From positions 1 through 64,000 of the forward strand of contig NZ_AEWI01000001.1 in assembly GCF_000191885.1 (NCBI RefSeq): a stretch of DNA of 64,000 nt, written 5' to 3'. Position numbers and translations under genes: made by a program. Numbering within the stretch: position 1 is the first letter of the stretch; each line of letters opens with the position of its first letter. Shown one piece after another: positions 55,057 through 63,762 of this stretch. Source of the stretch: Anaerophaga thermohalophila DSM 12881. Its GTDB lineage: Bacteria; Bacteroidota; Bacteroidia; Bacteroidales; Marinilabiliaceae. The notes under the pieces are model-generated. The model worked only from the letters and a program-made list of their open reading frames with translations, had not been told where the DNA came from and searched no databases.

Positions 55057-55965
55057 ATGAAACATAATCGTAGACAATTCATAAAAACACTCATAGCCGG
55101 AGGGATGGCAACAGCCCTTCCTTTCCGATCTGTGGGTGGAAATAACAATCATTCTCTCACCATTTTACATACCAACGACGTACACAGCCATCTTGATCCC
55201 TTCCCCCCGGATCATCCGGAATTTCCCAATATAGGTGGATTTGCCCGGCGTGCTGCCTTAATAGAACAATTGCGAGAGAAACATCCGAATCTGATATTGG
55301 TTGATGCAGGAGACATATTTCAGGGGACACCCTATTTCAATTTCTTCGGAGGGGAACCCGAATTGAAACTGATGTCGGACATGAGATATGACGCCGCTAC
55401 CATTGGAAATCATGAATTCGACAATGGCCTGACTCACCTTGCCGACCAAATGAAACATGCCAAATTCCCCTTCATTTGTACCAATTACGATTTCAGTGAC
55501 ACCATTTTAAAAGGGAAAACACTTCCGTGGAAAATCATTGAAAAAGGTGAATTCAGAATTGGCTTATTAGGTCTGGGAATAAATCCGGACGGATTGATCT
55601 CACCATCCAATTATGAAGGAATGAAATGGCTCGACCCGGTACAAACGGGAGAAGAAACAGCCCGTTTCCTTAAAAAAGAAAAGAAATGCAATCTTGTAGT
55701 GGCCATCTCACATCTCGGATACGAGAGTACTCCCGACAGGCCTGAATCGGATATTAAAACTGCCCGGCAGACCTCATCAATCGATATTATTATTGGCGGA
55801 CATACTCACACGTTCATGAAAAAGCCGGATATAATAAAGAACAAAGACGGGCAGGATGTAATCATTAACCAGGTTGGATGGGGAGGCGTAATGCTGGGGC
55901 AAATCGATGTTTCAATGACCCGGGAACAACCCGAAATTTTGGCAACTCAGCATTTCATCAGATAA
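55057..55965 (+). CDS. Tat-exported metallophosphoesterase (5'-nucleotidase N-terminal half)
   Basis: A 302-residue calcineurin-type phosphoesterase with a twin-arginine signal (NRRQFIKTLIAGGMATALPF). Metal ligands are ILHTNDVHSH, VDAGDIFQGT, TIGNHEFDNG, AISHLGYEST and IIGGHTHTFM. It lacks the nucleotidase C-terminal domain, which is encoded separately at 53583-54368. The start codon is the one following the family-A repeat, and the Tat motif confirms it. Confidence 0.92.
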   Translation: MKHNRRQFIKTLIAGGMATALPFRSVGGNNNHSLTILHTNDVHSHLDPFPPDHPEFPNIGGFARRAALIEQLREKHPNLILVDAGDIFQGTPYFNFFGGEPELKLMSDMRYDAATIGNHEFDNGLTHLADQMKHAKFPFICTNYDFSDTILKGKTLPWKIIEKGEFRIGLLGLGINPDGLISPSNYEGMKWLDPVQTGEETARFLKKEKKCNLVVAISHLGYESTPDRPESDIKTARQTSSIDIIIGGHTHTFMKKPDIIKNKDGQDVIINQVGWGGVMLGQIDVSMTREQPEILATQHFIR

Positions 55966-56016
55966 AAACAAAGGAACACCGTTGTAATGCCCCTTTTGCC
56001 TAATTATTTTATCCAG

Positions 56017-56496
56017 CTATTCAATAGGCAATTGCCGCTTAAATGACTCATCAAGAGAAATAATGGTCTCGGTTGAAGAAATTCCGGGTATATTTTGAAG
56101 CCGGTCGTGTAAAATACGTTTCAGATGTTCGTTGCTCCTGGCAAAAATCTTGATAAACATTGCATATTCCCCGGTGGTATAATGACATTCCACAACCTCT
56201 GGAATTTCTTCGAGCATTTTAACCACTTTGTCGAACAAGCTGGCCTTTTTTAGAAAAATCCCAATAAAAGCACAGGTATGATAACCAATTTTGCCGGGAT
56301 TAATAATAAATTCAGACCCCTTAATAACACCCATATTCATCAATCGCTGAATACGTTGATGAATAGCTGCCCCTGACACCTTACATTCCCGGGCTACTTC
56401 AAGAAATGGAATTCGTGCGTTTTGAGTGATCATCGACAAAATTTTTTTGTCGAGACTATCAATCTGTAAATTGCTCTCCATATCAAAAAATGACAA
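56017..56496 (-). CDS. Lrp/AsnC-family transcriptional regulator
   Basis: A 159-residue regulator with an N-terminal winged helix (KILSMITQNARIPFLEVARE, SGAAIHQRIQRLMNMGVIKG) and a C-terminal RAM ligand-binding domain (VVECHYTTGEYAMFIKIFAR). The first codons MSFFD may be extra; ATG at 56481 is an alternative start. Target genes not evident; divergent or neighbouring amino-acid genes are absent. Confidence 0.92.
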   Translation of the reverse strand: MSFFDMESNLQIDSLDKKILSMITQNARIPFLEVARECKVSGAAIHQRIQRLMNMGVIKGSEFIINPGKIGYHTCAFIGIFLKKASLFDKVVKMLEEIPEVVECHYTTGEYAMFIKIFARSNEHLKRILHDRLQNIPGISSTETIISLDESFKRQLPIE

Positions 56497-56627
56497 ATGT
56501 TAGAATTTAAAAGTTTTCCTGCTTATTTAATAATGATTCTTGTCGAATTTAGAATTAATTATCCAATATTCCAACAAAATATGCATAAAAACAGGTGGTA
56601 ATAAATTATAAACTTTCAATTTCACTT

Positions 56628-57914
56628 TTAATTTGAAAAACTTCCAACCAATTCTTTAAAATCATCGCCACTCGGGTTTTGAAACACGCGAAGCTCAAAC
56701 AGCGGAATAATGGCCAGTATATGGTCGAAGATGTCGGCCTGAACACTTTCATATTTAGCCCACTCCTGTTCTCCGGAAAAAGCGTATATCTGCACAGGCA
56801 GGCCTTTCTCAGTGGGTGCCAGGTGACGTATAATAAGCGTCATTTTCTCATTAATCTTGGGATGATTAGCCACGTAATTCTCAAGATATTTTCTGAAAAC
56901 GCCCAGGTTGGTCATTCTTCTTCCGTTAACAGGAAGCGACTCATCAATATTGTGTGTGCGGTTGTACTCTTCAATCTCTTTCTGCCGCTGATCGATGTAG
57001 TCCTTTAAATGATGTATTTTCCTGAACTTTTCGAGCATCTCGGGAGTACAAAACTTTACACTACGAATATCAATGTGTACGGCCCGGGCAATTCTTCTTC
57101 CACCCGACTCTTCCATTCCCCGCCAATTAACAAAAGAGTTGGAAACCATAGCATAGGTGGGGATGGTGGAAATGGTTTTATCCCAGTTGCGTACTTTCAC
57201 CGTATTGAGTGTTATTTCCATAACCGTGCCGTCAGCATTATGACTGGGCATCGATATCCAGTCACCAACTCGTACCATCCGGTTTGCCGAAAGCTGTATC
57301 CCTGCCACCAATCCGAGAATAGAATCTCTGAAAACCAACATCAGAACAGCCGCCATAGCACCCATTCCGGCCAGAATGGAAAGAACCTCTACATTAAAAA
57401 TAATAGATACTGCAACAAGCACTGCTACAATTATGGCGATCAAATGAATTACCTGAAGATATCCTTTAATAGGTCTTTCATGCGCAAACGGAAAAGTATT
57501 GTAAATATCTTCAAAAGCATTGAGCAATGCTCTGAAGCTCATTACAATTACCGCCGTTAAATAAAGCGAAACAACATCCTGAAAAATCTTCAACTTTTCA
57601 GGATGATCGCCCCAGAACCAATCCGAAAGAAGATATATGACTATTACAGGAGCCAGGTGAGACAAACGGTGAAAAACCTTTCGCTGAACCAGAAAATCAT
57701 CCAACTTAGATTTTGTTCTTCTTACCATTCTGATGACCGCAAAAAGAAAAAACCTTCTTGCTATAATGTACGCGAGATAGGATAATAACAGTATTATCAA
57801 TCCCGATACCAGGAATTCGATAACTCCAATCCAATAATCAGAAATATTCAATGGCTCGACTTGCTGATAAAACCATTTTGAAAACCAATCTGATTTTGCA
57901 CTTACCTCATCCAT
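56628..57914 (-). CDS. Mechanosensitive ion channel (MscS family, YbdG-like)
   Basis: A protein of about 428 residues. Transmembrane helices lie near 26-55, 80-98, 120-140 and 158-185. The pore helix and beta domain follow: VEVLSILAGMGAMAAVLMLV, DSILGLVAGIQLSANRMVRV, GDWISMPSHNADGTVMEITL. The C-terminus is long and cytoplasmic. Protects against osmotic downshock. The start at 57914 (MDEVSAKSD) is preferred; ATG at 57953 would add 13 residues. Confidence 0.92.
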   Translation of the reverse strand: MDEVSAKSDWFSKWFYQQVEPLNISDYWIGVIEFLVSGLIILLLSYLAYIIARRFFLFAVIRMVRRTKSKLDDFLVQRKVFHRLSHLAPVIVIYLLSDWFWGDHPEKLKIFQDVVSLYLTAVIVMSFRALLNAFEDIYNTFPFAHERPIKGYLQVIHLIAIIVAVLVAVSIIFNVEVLSILAGMGAMAAVLMLVFRDSILGLVAGIQLSANRMVRVGDWISMPSHNADGTVMEITLNTVKVRNWDKTISTIPTYAMVSNSFVNWRGMEESGGRRIARAVHIDIRSVKFCTPEMLEKFRKIHHLKDYIDQRQKEIEEYNRTHNIDESLPVNGRRMTNLGVFRKYLENYVANHPKINEKMTLIIRHLAPTEKGLPVQIYAFSGEQEWAKYESVQADIFDHILAIIPLFELRVFQNPSGDDFKELVGSFSN

Positions 57915-58012
57915 TTTTATACAATTCAAAAAATTATACATATATTTATGCATCCCTGGTGATAATCAGGAAAGCTCAAAATCGGGTAAACGTTCAAGAA
58001 ACAAACAAATAT

Positions 58013-58151
58013 GAGCCCGAACCAAAAAGCATCTTTGTTGCCAAACTCATTGTTGTTTTAAATTTTTACCTCCTCATTAAACGGGTTGACTACTGTACAA
58101 AAATTTAAAACGCCTTAATTTTGACAAAAATATGCTTTTTATACCGTACCC
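58013..58151. mobile_element. Family-B element
   Basis: Termini GAGCCCGAACCAAAAAGCAT and TTTTTATACCGTACCC, 139 bp, standard core with small deletions. Flanks AAATAT/ATACAT match at 4 of 6 positions. Confidence 0.78.
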
Positions 58152-58178
58152 ATACATTTTAAATTGAATTTTATACCG

Positions 58179-58754
58179 ATAAAACGAGCATGGCAAAGTT
58201 CCCCACAACAAGAATATGTATAAACACCATCTAAACTTTAATCATCAAAGAAACCAAAAACAGGAAACAGATTCTTCGTCTTGCCTCCTCAGAAAGACAT
58301 TAGACAGTCTGTCATTCTGAGCGGAGCGAAGAATCACATCAGTGGTAAAGAGTCTTTGAATGATAAAAAACGGCTAAAGGAACTTGTTGTAACAAGGGAA
58401 AGATTCTTCGTCGTTACCTCCTCAGAATGACACTGAGCGCTCTGTCATTCTGAGCGGAGCGAAGAATCTAACATCAATTAAAGTATGATAAATTGCATCA
58501 TTCCAATAACTTAGACTAATTTTATACGAATAAAAATGTTAGGATTGTTAAACTGTTAGCTAATGTAACAAAACTTATAATATTTTAACAACTAATACAT
58601 TAACAATATTAACAACTTTAACAATTCTAACAGCCGTAACAATTTATTAAAAGTAAGATAAAATGAGCATGACAAGCTTTGTCACAAAAGAACATGTATA
58701 AAACTCAATCATGTGAGTTCCATTCGACCAATAACTTAAGTAAATTGTATACGA
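58179..58754 (+). repeat. Long family-A element, repeat E and short A, ending at a start codon
   Basis: The 57915-58754 gap holds the B element and then this mosaic: A 5' end (58181), linker, two C palindromes (58269-58335, 58401-58470), tail to 58529, repeat E (58530-58660), short A (to 58754, ending AAATTGTATACGA). The M64 peptidase ATG follows directly. No gene was seen in the gap. Confidence 0.82.
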
Positions 58755-60047
58755 ATGAAAATCCGTTTTCGAATTTTATTATTGCTCTTTTCATATTTCT
58801 TTACGACAGGAGCAAGTACCATAGGACAGACACAACATCATTTCAACTACCGGCAAACGCTTAGAATTGATTTTGTGCTGTCAGGAGATCATGAGCAACA
58901 GCAATCTGCTATTGCAGTATATAAAAAATCACCTGGTTACAGTGCCGGCCAAAATCAAAACACTCCATCTTTCGACTATGGAACTTACAGACTGGTCCTT
59001 CTAAATCCTCAAACCGATGATACCCTTTTTCTCAAAGGATTTTGTACTCTGTTTGAAGAATGGAGGACAACCGAACAGGCCGGAAAGGTATCCCGCGCTT
59101 TTGAACAAACCGTTGAAGCGCCCTGGCCAATTTCTAAAGTCCGGATTTTGATTGAATTCAGAAAAAAAGACGGTCAATTTGTTACACTCATCAATGAGTT
59201 GTTCTCTCCCAAAGAGACTGTTCCTGTAACTCAGATAATTCCTGATGAAAATCAGGCTGAGATAATACACGGCATCAACAATCCTGACGAACAAGCCGAT
59301 CTTCTCATCCTTGCTGAAGGGTACACCAAAGATGAAAAAGAAAGCTTTTTGCACGATGCAAAAAATATAACCGATTACCTTTTCAGTATTGCACCCTATA
59401 CGAATTTAAAAGACAAAATAACGGTCAGAGCATTACATACAATATCTGCAGAGGCAGGAACCGATGATCCTGTCAGAAATATCCGGAGAGAAACAGCAAT
59501 GAACAGTTCGTTCAACACATTCGGTTCCGACCGCTACCTGGAAAGTTTCAGCACATGGACAATATATGATTATGCCGCCGGAGTACCGCATGATCATATC
59601 ATTGTGCTTGTAAATACTTCAAAATATGGTGGTGGCGGGGTATACAATCATTTCTCAATTGTGTCGGCCCGGCACCCGTCATCGCCCGAAGTGTTCGTGC
59701 ACGAAACAGGACATGGGCTGGCCGGACTTGGCGATGAATATTATTATAACGATTCTCCTATCCCCGATTTTTTCGATAAAGAAAGTGAACCATGGGCGCC
59801 AAACCTGACAACCCTGGTAAATTTTGACATCAAATGGAAACATTTGGTGCCGGATACTGTTCCAATTCCAACACCCCCAACTCCAAAATATAAAAATGTC
59901 ACCGGAGTTTTTGAAGGTGCCGGCTATTCGGCAAAAGGAATCTACCGCCCGGCACTCAACTGCAGAATGAAGTCGAACGAAGCCGAAGGATTTTGTGAAG
60001 TTTGCCGCCAATCAATAAAAAGAATTATTAATTTTTACGCACAATAA
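58755..60047 (+). CDS. M64-family (IgA peptidase-like) zinc metallopeptidase
   Basis: A 430-residue exported protein: signal peptide (MKIRFRILLLLFSYFFTTGA), an N-terminal beta-rich domain (about 25-150), and the M64 catalytic domain. The zinc site is VFVHETGHGLAGLGDEYYY, with further landmarks ADLLILAEGYTKDEKESFL and LVNTSKYGGGGVYNHFS. The name comes from the founding IgA protease; the substrate here is unknown. Cys-containing C-terminus (CRMKSNEAEGFCEVC). The start is placed exactly after a family-A repeat and fits the signal peptide. Confidence 0.93.
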   Translation: MKIRFRILLLLFSYFFTTGASTIGQTQHHFNYRQTLRIDFVLSGDHEQQQSAIAVYKKSPGYSAGQNQNTPSFDYGTYRLVLLNPQTDDTLFLKGFCTLFEEWRTTEQAGKVSRAFEQTVEAPWPISKVRILIEFRKKDGQFVTLINELFSPKETVPVTQIIPDENQAEIIHGINNPDEQADLLILAEGYTKDEKESFLHDAKNITDYLFSIAPYTNLKDKITVRALHTISAEAGTDDPVRNIRRETAMNSSFNTFGSDRYLESFSTWTIYDYAAGVPHDHIIVLVNTSKYGGGGVYNHFSIVSARHPSSPEVFVHETGHGLAGLGDEYYYNDSPIPDFFDKESEPWAPNLTTLVNFDIKWKHLVPDTVPIPTPPTPKYKNVTGVFEGAGYSAKGIYRPALNCRMKSNEAEGFCEVCRQSIKRIINFYAQ

Positions 60048-60059
60048 TAATATAACACT

Positions 60060-61055
60060 ATGAATTATCTTGCCAACGAAAAGCGCTACGAAACAATGAA
60101 TTACCGCCGTTGCGGAAAGAGCGGCATTAAACTGCCGGCCATATCGCTTGGCCTGTGGCACAATTTCGGCTCTGTGGATGTTTTTGAAAATGGTCGTAAA
60201 ATTTTGCATCATGCATTCGATAACGGAATTACACATTTTGACCTGGCCAACAATTATGGTCCGGTTCCCGGCAGTGCGGAAGAAAATTTCGGGCGCATTT
60301 TAGCTACCGATTTTAAACCCTATCGCGACGAAATGATTATTTCAACAAAAGCCGGCTACCTGATGTGGCCGGGCCCTTATGGCGAATGGGGTTCCAGAAA
60401 ATATTTGCTGGCCAGCCTTGATCAGAGTCTGAAGCGAATGGGACTCGACTATGTGGATATTTTTTACTCTCACCGTCCCGATCCCGACACCCCCCTCGAA
60501 GAAACTATGGGTGCACTGGCTCAGGCGGTAAAACAGGGAAAAGCGCTATATGCCGGAATATCCAACTATAATGCCGAAATGACGCAAAAGGCCGAAAGCA
60601 TTCTTCGTGATATGGGAATACCATTACTGATCCATCAACCACGGTACAATATGCTTGACCGCTGGGTTGAAGAAGACGGCCTTCTGGATGTTCTTGGGAA
60701 AAGAGGCGTCGGTTCCATTGTATTTTCCCCGCTTGCCCAGGGATTATTGACCGATAAATACCTGAAAGAAATTCCTGCCAATTCAAGAATGGCCAACCCG
60801 CATGGTTTCCTGCAACGTGAAGCATTAACACCCGAAATTCAGAAAAAACTGAACAAACTTAACGATCTTGCAGCCCAAAGAGGTCAGTCTCTTGCCCAAA
60901 TGGCTCTTGCCTGGCTGTTGAAAGACAACCGTATCACCTCGGTACTGGTCGGAGCCAGCAGTGTAAACCAGTTAAGTAACAATCTGGAGGCGCTTAACAA
61001 TCTTACCTTTTCCGATGAAGAACTCAAAAAAATCGAAGAAATATTGAAACAATAA
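60060..61055 (+). CDS. Aldo/keto reductase, YghZ-like
   Basis: A 331-residue NADPH-dependent reductase of the YghZ (L-glyceraldehyde 3-phosphate reductase) group: YRRCGKSGIKLPAISLGLWH, THFDLANNYGPVPGSAEENF (catalytic Asp and Tyr), VDIFYSHRPDPDTPLEETM and SVLVGASSVNQLSNNLEAL. The N-terminal MNYLANEKRYETM stretch matches the family, supporting the ATG at 60060. It lies 12 bp after the peptidase gene. Confidence 0.93.
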   Translation: MNYLANEKRYETMNYRRCGKSGIKLPAISLGLWHNFGSVDVFENGRKILHHAFDNGITHFDLANNYGPVPGSAEENFGRILATDFKPYRDEMIISTKAGYLMWPGPYGEWGSRKYLLASLDQSLKRMGLDYVDIFYSHRPDPDTPLEETMGALAQAVKQGKALYAGISNYNAEMTQKAESILRDMGIPLLIHQPRYNMLDRWVEEDGLLDVLGKRGVGSIVFSPLAQGLLTDKYLKEIPANSRMANPHGFLQREALTPEIQKKLNKLNDLAAQRGQSLAQMALAWLLKDNRITSVLVGASSVNQLSNNLEALNNLTFSDEELKKIEEILKQ

Positions 61056-61072
61056 ATCTGCTATCATTCTTC

Positions 61073-61118
61073 CCCCTTGCAGAATAAAGATTATTCTTCT
61101 ACTGCAAGGGGAATTTTT
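61073..61118 (+). terminator. Rho-independent terminator after the aldo/keto reductase
   Basis: Stem CCCCTTGCAG/CTGCAAGGGG (61073-61082, 61102-61111) followed by AATTTTTG. It ends the M64-aldo/keto reductase transcript. Confidence 0.75.
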
Positions 61119-61123
61119 GCTTA

Positions 61124-61516
61124 CTAAAACGAGCATGGCAAAGATTGTTGTAAAATTGTTAGGACTGTTAGATTGTTAGGATTGTTAGCTACTGTAATAA
61201 AACTCATAACATTCTAAAAACTAAAAATTAACATATTAACAACTTTAACAATTTATTAAATGTAAGATGAAACAAGCATGACAAGGTTTGCCTTAATAGA
61301 TTATTAGATTTTTAGATTTAAGATTTAAGATAAAACGAAAATAACGGGCTTTACCTCAATAAAGACAAGTATAAATTCTTGCATGCGAGTTCCATCCGAC
61401 CTTAATAAACAAATTTTAAACGGATGAAACGAGCATGACAAAGTTTGTCACAAAAGAACAGGTATAAACCCTTGCATGCGAGTTCCATCCGACCTTAATA
61501 AACAAATTTTATACGG
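61124..61516 (+). repeat. Family-A fragments, repeat E and two tandem short A copies
   Basis: The 61056-61574 gap holds the terminator, an A 5' fragment (61124-61150), repeat E (61153-61264), a second A 5' fragment, a diverged A copy (61330-61423) and a full A copy (61424-61516). The last is followed by an ATG opening only seven codons; the next real gene starts at 61575. Confidence 0.78.
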
Positions 61517-61547
61517 ATGAAACCTTTAAATAAACCTTAACTGATGC

Positions 61548-61555
61548 TATCTTTG
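61548..61555 (+). promoter_or_regulatory. Candidate -7 box of the ABC-F gene
   Basis: TATCTTTG, matching TAnnTTTG, 20 bp before the start codon. No clear TTG box upstream, where the family-A repeat ends. Confidence 0.5.
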
Positions 61556-61574
61556 CCAAAAACAGACAAAGTTT

Positions 61575-63443
61575 ATGGCCAATATACTCTCAGTTGAAAA
61601 CGTCACTCACCATTGGGGCGATATCCGGCTTTTCAACAACCTCTCTTTTGGTCTCGACGAAGGAGACAAAGCCGCCCTGATAGCACGAAACGGAACAGGA
61701 AAAACCACACTTCTCAACATTTTGGCGGGGGTTCTGCCTTCCGACGAAGGACAGGTTACTATAAGAAAAAATATTACACTCGGATACCTTGAACAAACAC
61801 CCCGATTTACCCCCGAACTAACAGTACTGGAAACGCTTTTCACATCCAACAATGAAACGGCCCGTATCGTTAAGCTGTATGAAAAAGCTGTAGCAGAAAA
61901 TGACCACGAATCCCTTCAGGAATTGCTGCCAAAAATGGAGCAACTTAATGCCTGGAGCTATGAAGAAAGAGCCAAACAAATACTCTCACAGTTAAACATC
62001 AACCGGTTTGACCAACCCATGGAGCAACTTTCAGGAGGACAAGTCAAGCGGGTAGCCCTGGCAGCAGTATTGATCACAGACCCCGATTTTCTGATACTTG
62101 ACGAACCTACCAATCACCTTGATCTGGATATGATTGAATGGCTGGAAGATTACCTGAAACGAAGCCGAATGACTTTACTGATGGTTACGCACGACCGCTA
62201 TTTCCTTGACCGTGTGTGCAATGAAATTTTTGAGCTTCAGGACGAAACCCTCTTTCAATACAGAGGTAATTATGCCTACTATCTGGAAAAAAGACAGGAG
62301 CGCATCCATCAGAAAAACCAGGAAGTGGAGAGGGCGCGTAACCTCCTGCGAAAAGAGCAGGAATGGATGAACCGACAGCCTCAGGCAAGAGGAACAAAAG
62401 CAAAATACCGGATTGATGCATTTCATGACCTGAAAAAAACGGCTTCTCAAAACACGCAGGAACAAAGCATGGAAATTAATATTGGTTCGGCACGACTGGG
62501 CCGGAAAGTTCTGAATTTATATCATGTAAGTAAAAGTTTCGACAATCTGAATCTTATTAAAGACTTTTCATACAAGTTTGTAAGAGGAGAAAAAGCCGGT
62601 ATTATCGGGAAAAACGGAACCGGCAAATCAACCTTTCTCAACATCCTGACAGAAGAACTTCAACCCGACAGTGGATATGTTGAACCCGGGGAAACTCTCG
62701 TAACAGGCTATTACCGACAGGAAGGAATGTTGCCGGATGAAAACAAACGGGTTTTGGAAGTGATTACCGATATTGCCGACCAGGTAAAACTCGGGAAAAA
62801 TCATTCGATGTCTGCTTCCCAATTCTTACGCTATTTCATGTTCCCCAACGAGATGCATAATGTAAGGGTACAGAAACTAAGTGGTGGCGAAAAAAAACGT
62901 CTCTATCTGATGACAATATTAATGAAAACCCCTAACTTTCTGATACTCGACGAACCTACCAACGATCTGGACATTCTTACCCTCAATGTTCTGGAAGATT
63001 ACCTTCAGCAATTTGACGGTTGTGTCCTGGTGGTTTCGCACGACCGTTATTTTCTCGATAAGGTAACCGACCATCTGTTCATTTTTGAAAGAAACGGAAC
63101 CATAAAAGACTTTCCGGGAAATTATACAGATTACCGCGAACAGATGGCAAAGGAGCTTCAGGAAAAAAGAGCCGCGACATCAGCCGGGCAACAACCCAAA
63201 AAACAAAAACCTGCCCGTTTGCCAAACAAGAACAAACTTACCTTCAAGGAGAAAAAAGAAATGGAGAGCCTTGAACAACAAATTGAAAAACTGGAAGACC
63301 AAAAAAAAGAACTGGAAGACCAACTCAACTCAGGTTCTTTATCGGGCGATGAACTGCTCAAAACATCTTCAACCCTTGGCAACCTGATGAAAGAATTGGA
63401 TAAGTGTGAAATGCGCTGGTTGGAATTAAGCGAAAAGGAGTAA
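61575..63443 (+). CDS. ABC-F family ATPase (Uup-like)
   Basis: A 622-residue soluble protein with two ABC domains. The first has Walker A ARNGTGKTT, signature LSGGQVKRVALA and Walker B ILDEPTNHLDLDMI. The second has GKNGTGKSTF, LSGGEKKRLYLM and ILDEPTNDLDILTL. A P-site-type linker lies between them, and a Lys/Glu-rich C-terminal coiled coil (about 540-620) is typical of Uup. ABC-F proteins act on ribosomes or in DNA transposon excision control (Uup); no resistance role can be inferred. Promoter box directly upstream. Confidence 0.93.
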   Translation: MANILSVENVTHHWGDIRLFNNLSFGLDEGDKAALIARNGTGKTTLLNILAGVLPSDEGQVTIRKNITLGYLEQTPRFTPELTVLETLFTSNNETARIVKLYEKAVAENDHESLQELLPKMEQLNAWSYEERAKQILSQLNINRFDQPMEQLSGGQVKRVALAAVLITDPDFLILDEPTNHLDLDMIEWLEDYLKRSRMTLLMVTHDRYFLDRVCNEIFELQDETLFQYRGNYAYYLEKRQERIHQKNQEVERARNLLRKEQEWMNRQPQARGTKAKYRIDAFHDLKKTASQNTQEQSMEINIGSARLGRKVLNLYHVSKSFDNLNLIKDFSYKFVRGEKAGIIGKNGTGKSTFLNILTEELQPDSGYVEPGETLVTGYYRQEGMLPDENKRVLEVITDIADQVKLGKNHSMSASQFLRYFMFPNEMHNVRVQKLSGGEKKRLYLMTILMKTPNFLILDEPTNDLDILTLNVLEDYLQQFDGCVLVVSHDRYFLDKVTDHLFIFERNGTIKDFPGNYTDYREQMAKELQEKRAATSAGQQPKKQKPARLPNKNKLTFKEKKEMESLEQQIEKLEDQKKELEDQLNSGSLSGDELLKTSSTLGNLMKELDKCEMRWLELSEKE

Positions 63444-63544
63444 CTAAATATTCTTACCGTCTGTCCCAAAACTTAGAAATTAGCAGTTTTACAAAGCTTT
63501 TTCCATACATCAGTGATATTTTTTGCGATTTTTTCAACAATCTG

Positions 63545-63575
63545 TTGTTTGGAATAGAATAAATATCTATTTTTG
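63545..63575 (+). promoter_or_regulatory. Promoter of the pheA leader
   Basis: TTG (63545-63547), 20 bp, TATTTTTG (63568-63575). This matches the Bacteroidota consensus and places transcription start near 63582, about 25 bp before the leader-peptide ATG. Confidence 0.7.
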
Positions 63576-63606
63576 CCATGGTTAAAAATAAAAAGCAATA
63601 CTTATC

Positions 63607-63696
63607 ATGTTACAGCATGCCTGTTCATATTTCTTTTTCTTCTTTTTTTATTTTTTTGGTTCATCAACCAGAAGGGGCAGGCTCATGCATAAATAA
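63607..63696 (+). CDS. pheA leader peptide, Phe/Tyr-rich
   Basis: A 29-codon ORF with the run YFFFFFFYFF at residues 8-17, followed by GSSTRRGRLMHK and TAA. Ten consecutive aromatic codons match the neighbouring prephenate dehydratase gene's end product. It is a regulatory peptide, not an enzyme. An overlapping frame (63578-63766) is longer but has a weaker Phe bias. Confidence 0.85.
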   Translation: MLQHACSYFFFFFFYFFGSSTRRGRLMHK

Positions 63697-63753
63697 ATCA
63701 AAAATTCGGAGTTACAAAATATGCGTCCCGCCCCTTCAGGCGGGATTTTTTTT
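63671..63753 (+). promoter_or_regulatory. pheA attenuator (antiterminator/terminator)
   Basis: The terminator has stem TCCCGCC/GGCGGGA (63726-63732, 63739-63745), a 6-nt loop and eight T (63746-63753), 10 bp before pheA. GAAGGGGC (63671-63678), which lies within the end of the leader ORF, is exactly complementary to GCCCCTTC (63730-63737) in the terminator, with further flanking pairs. The two pairings exclude each other. A ribosome stalled at the Phe/Tyr codons would leave 63671-63678 free and allow readthrough. Confidence 0.85.
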
Positions 63754-63762
63754 ATCTGTACT

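Noticed and set aside
5125-58470. C palindromes as specific regulatory operators
   Set aside because: They resemble widespread dispersed palindromes (TCATTCTGAGCGAAGCGAAG type), occur in unrelated contexts and orientations, and are better explained as repeats.
19175-61516. Family-A repeats as integron attC sites or a cassette array
   Set aside because: No integrase, no attC core sites (GTTRRRY), and the repeats flank ordinary chromosomal genes in different orientations.
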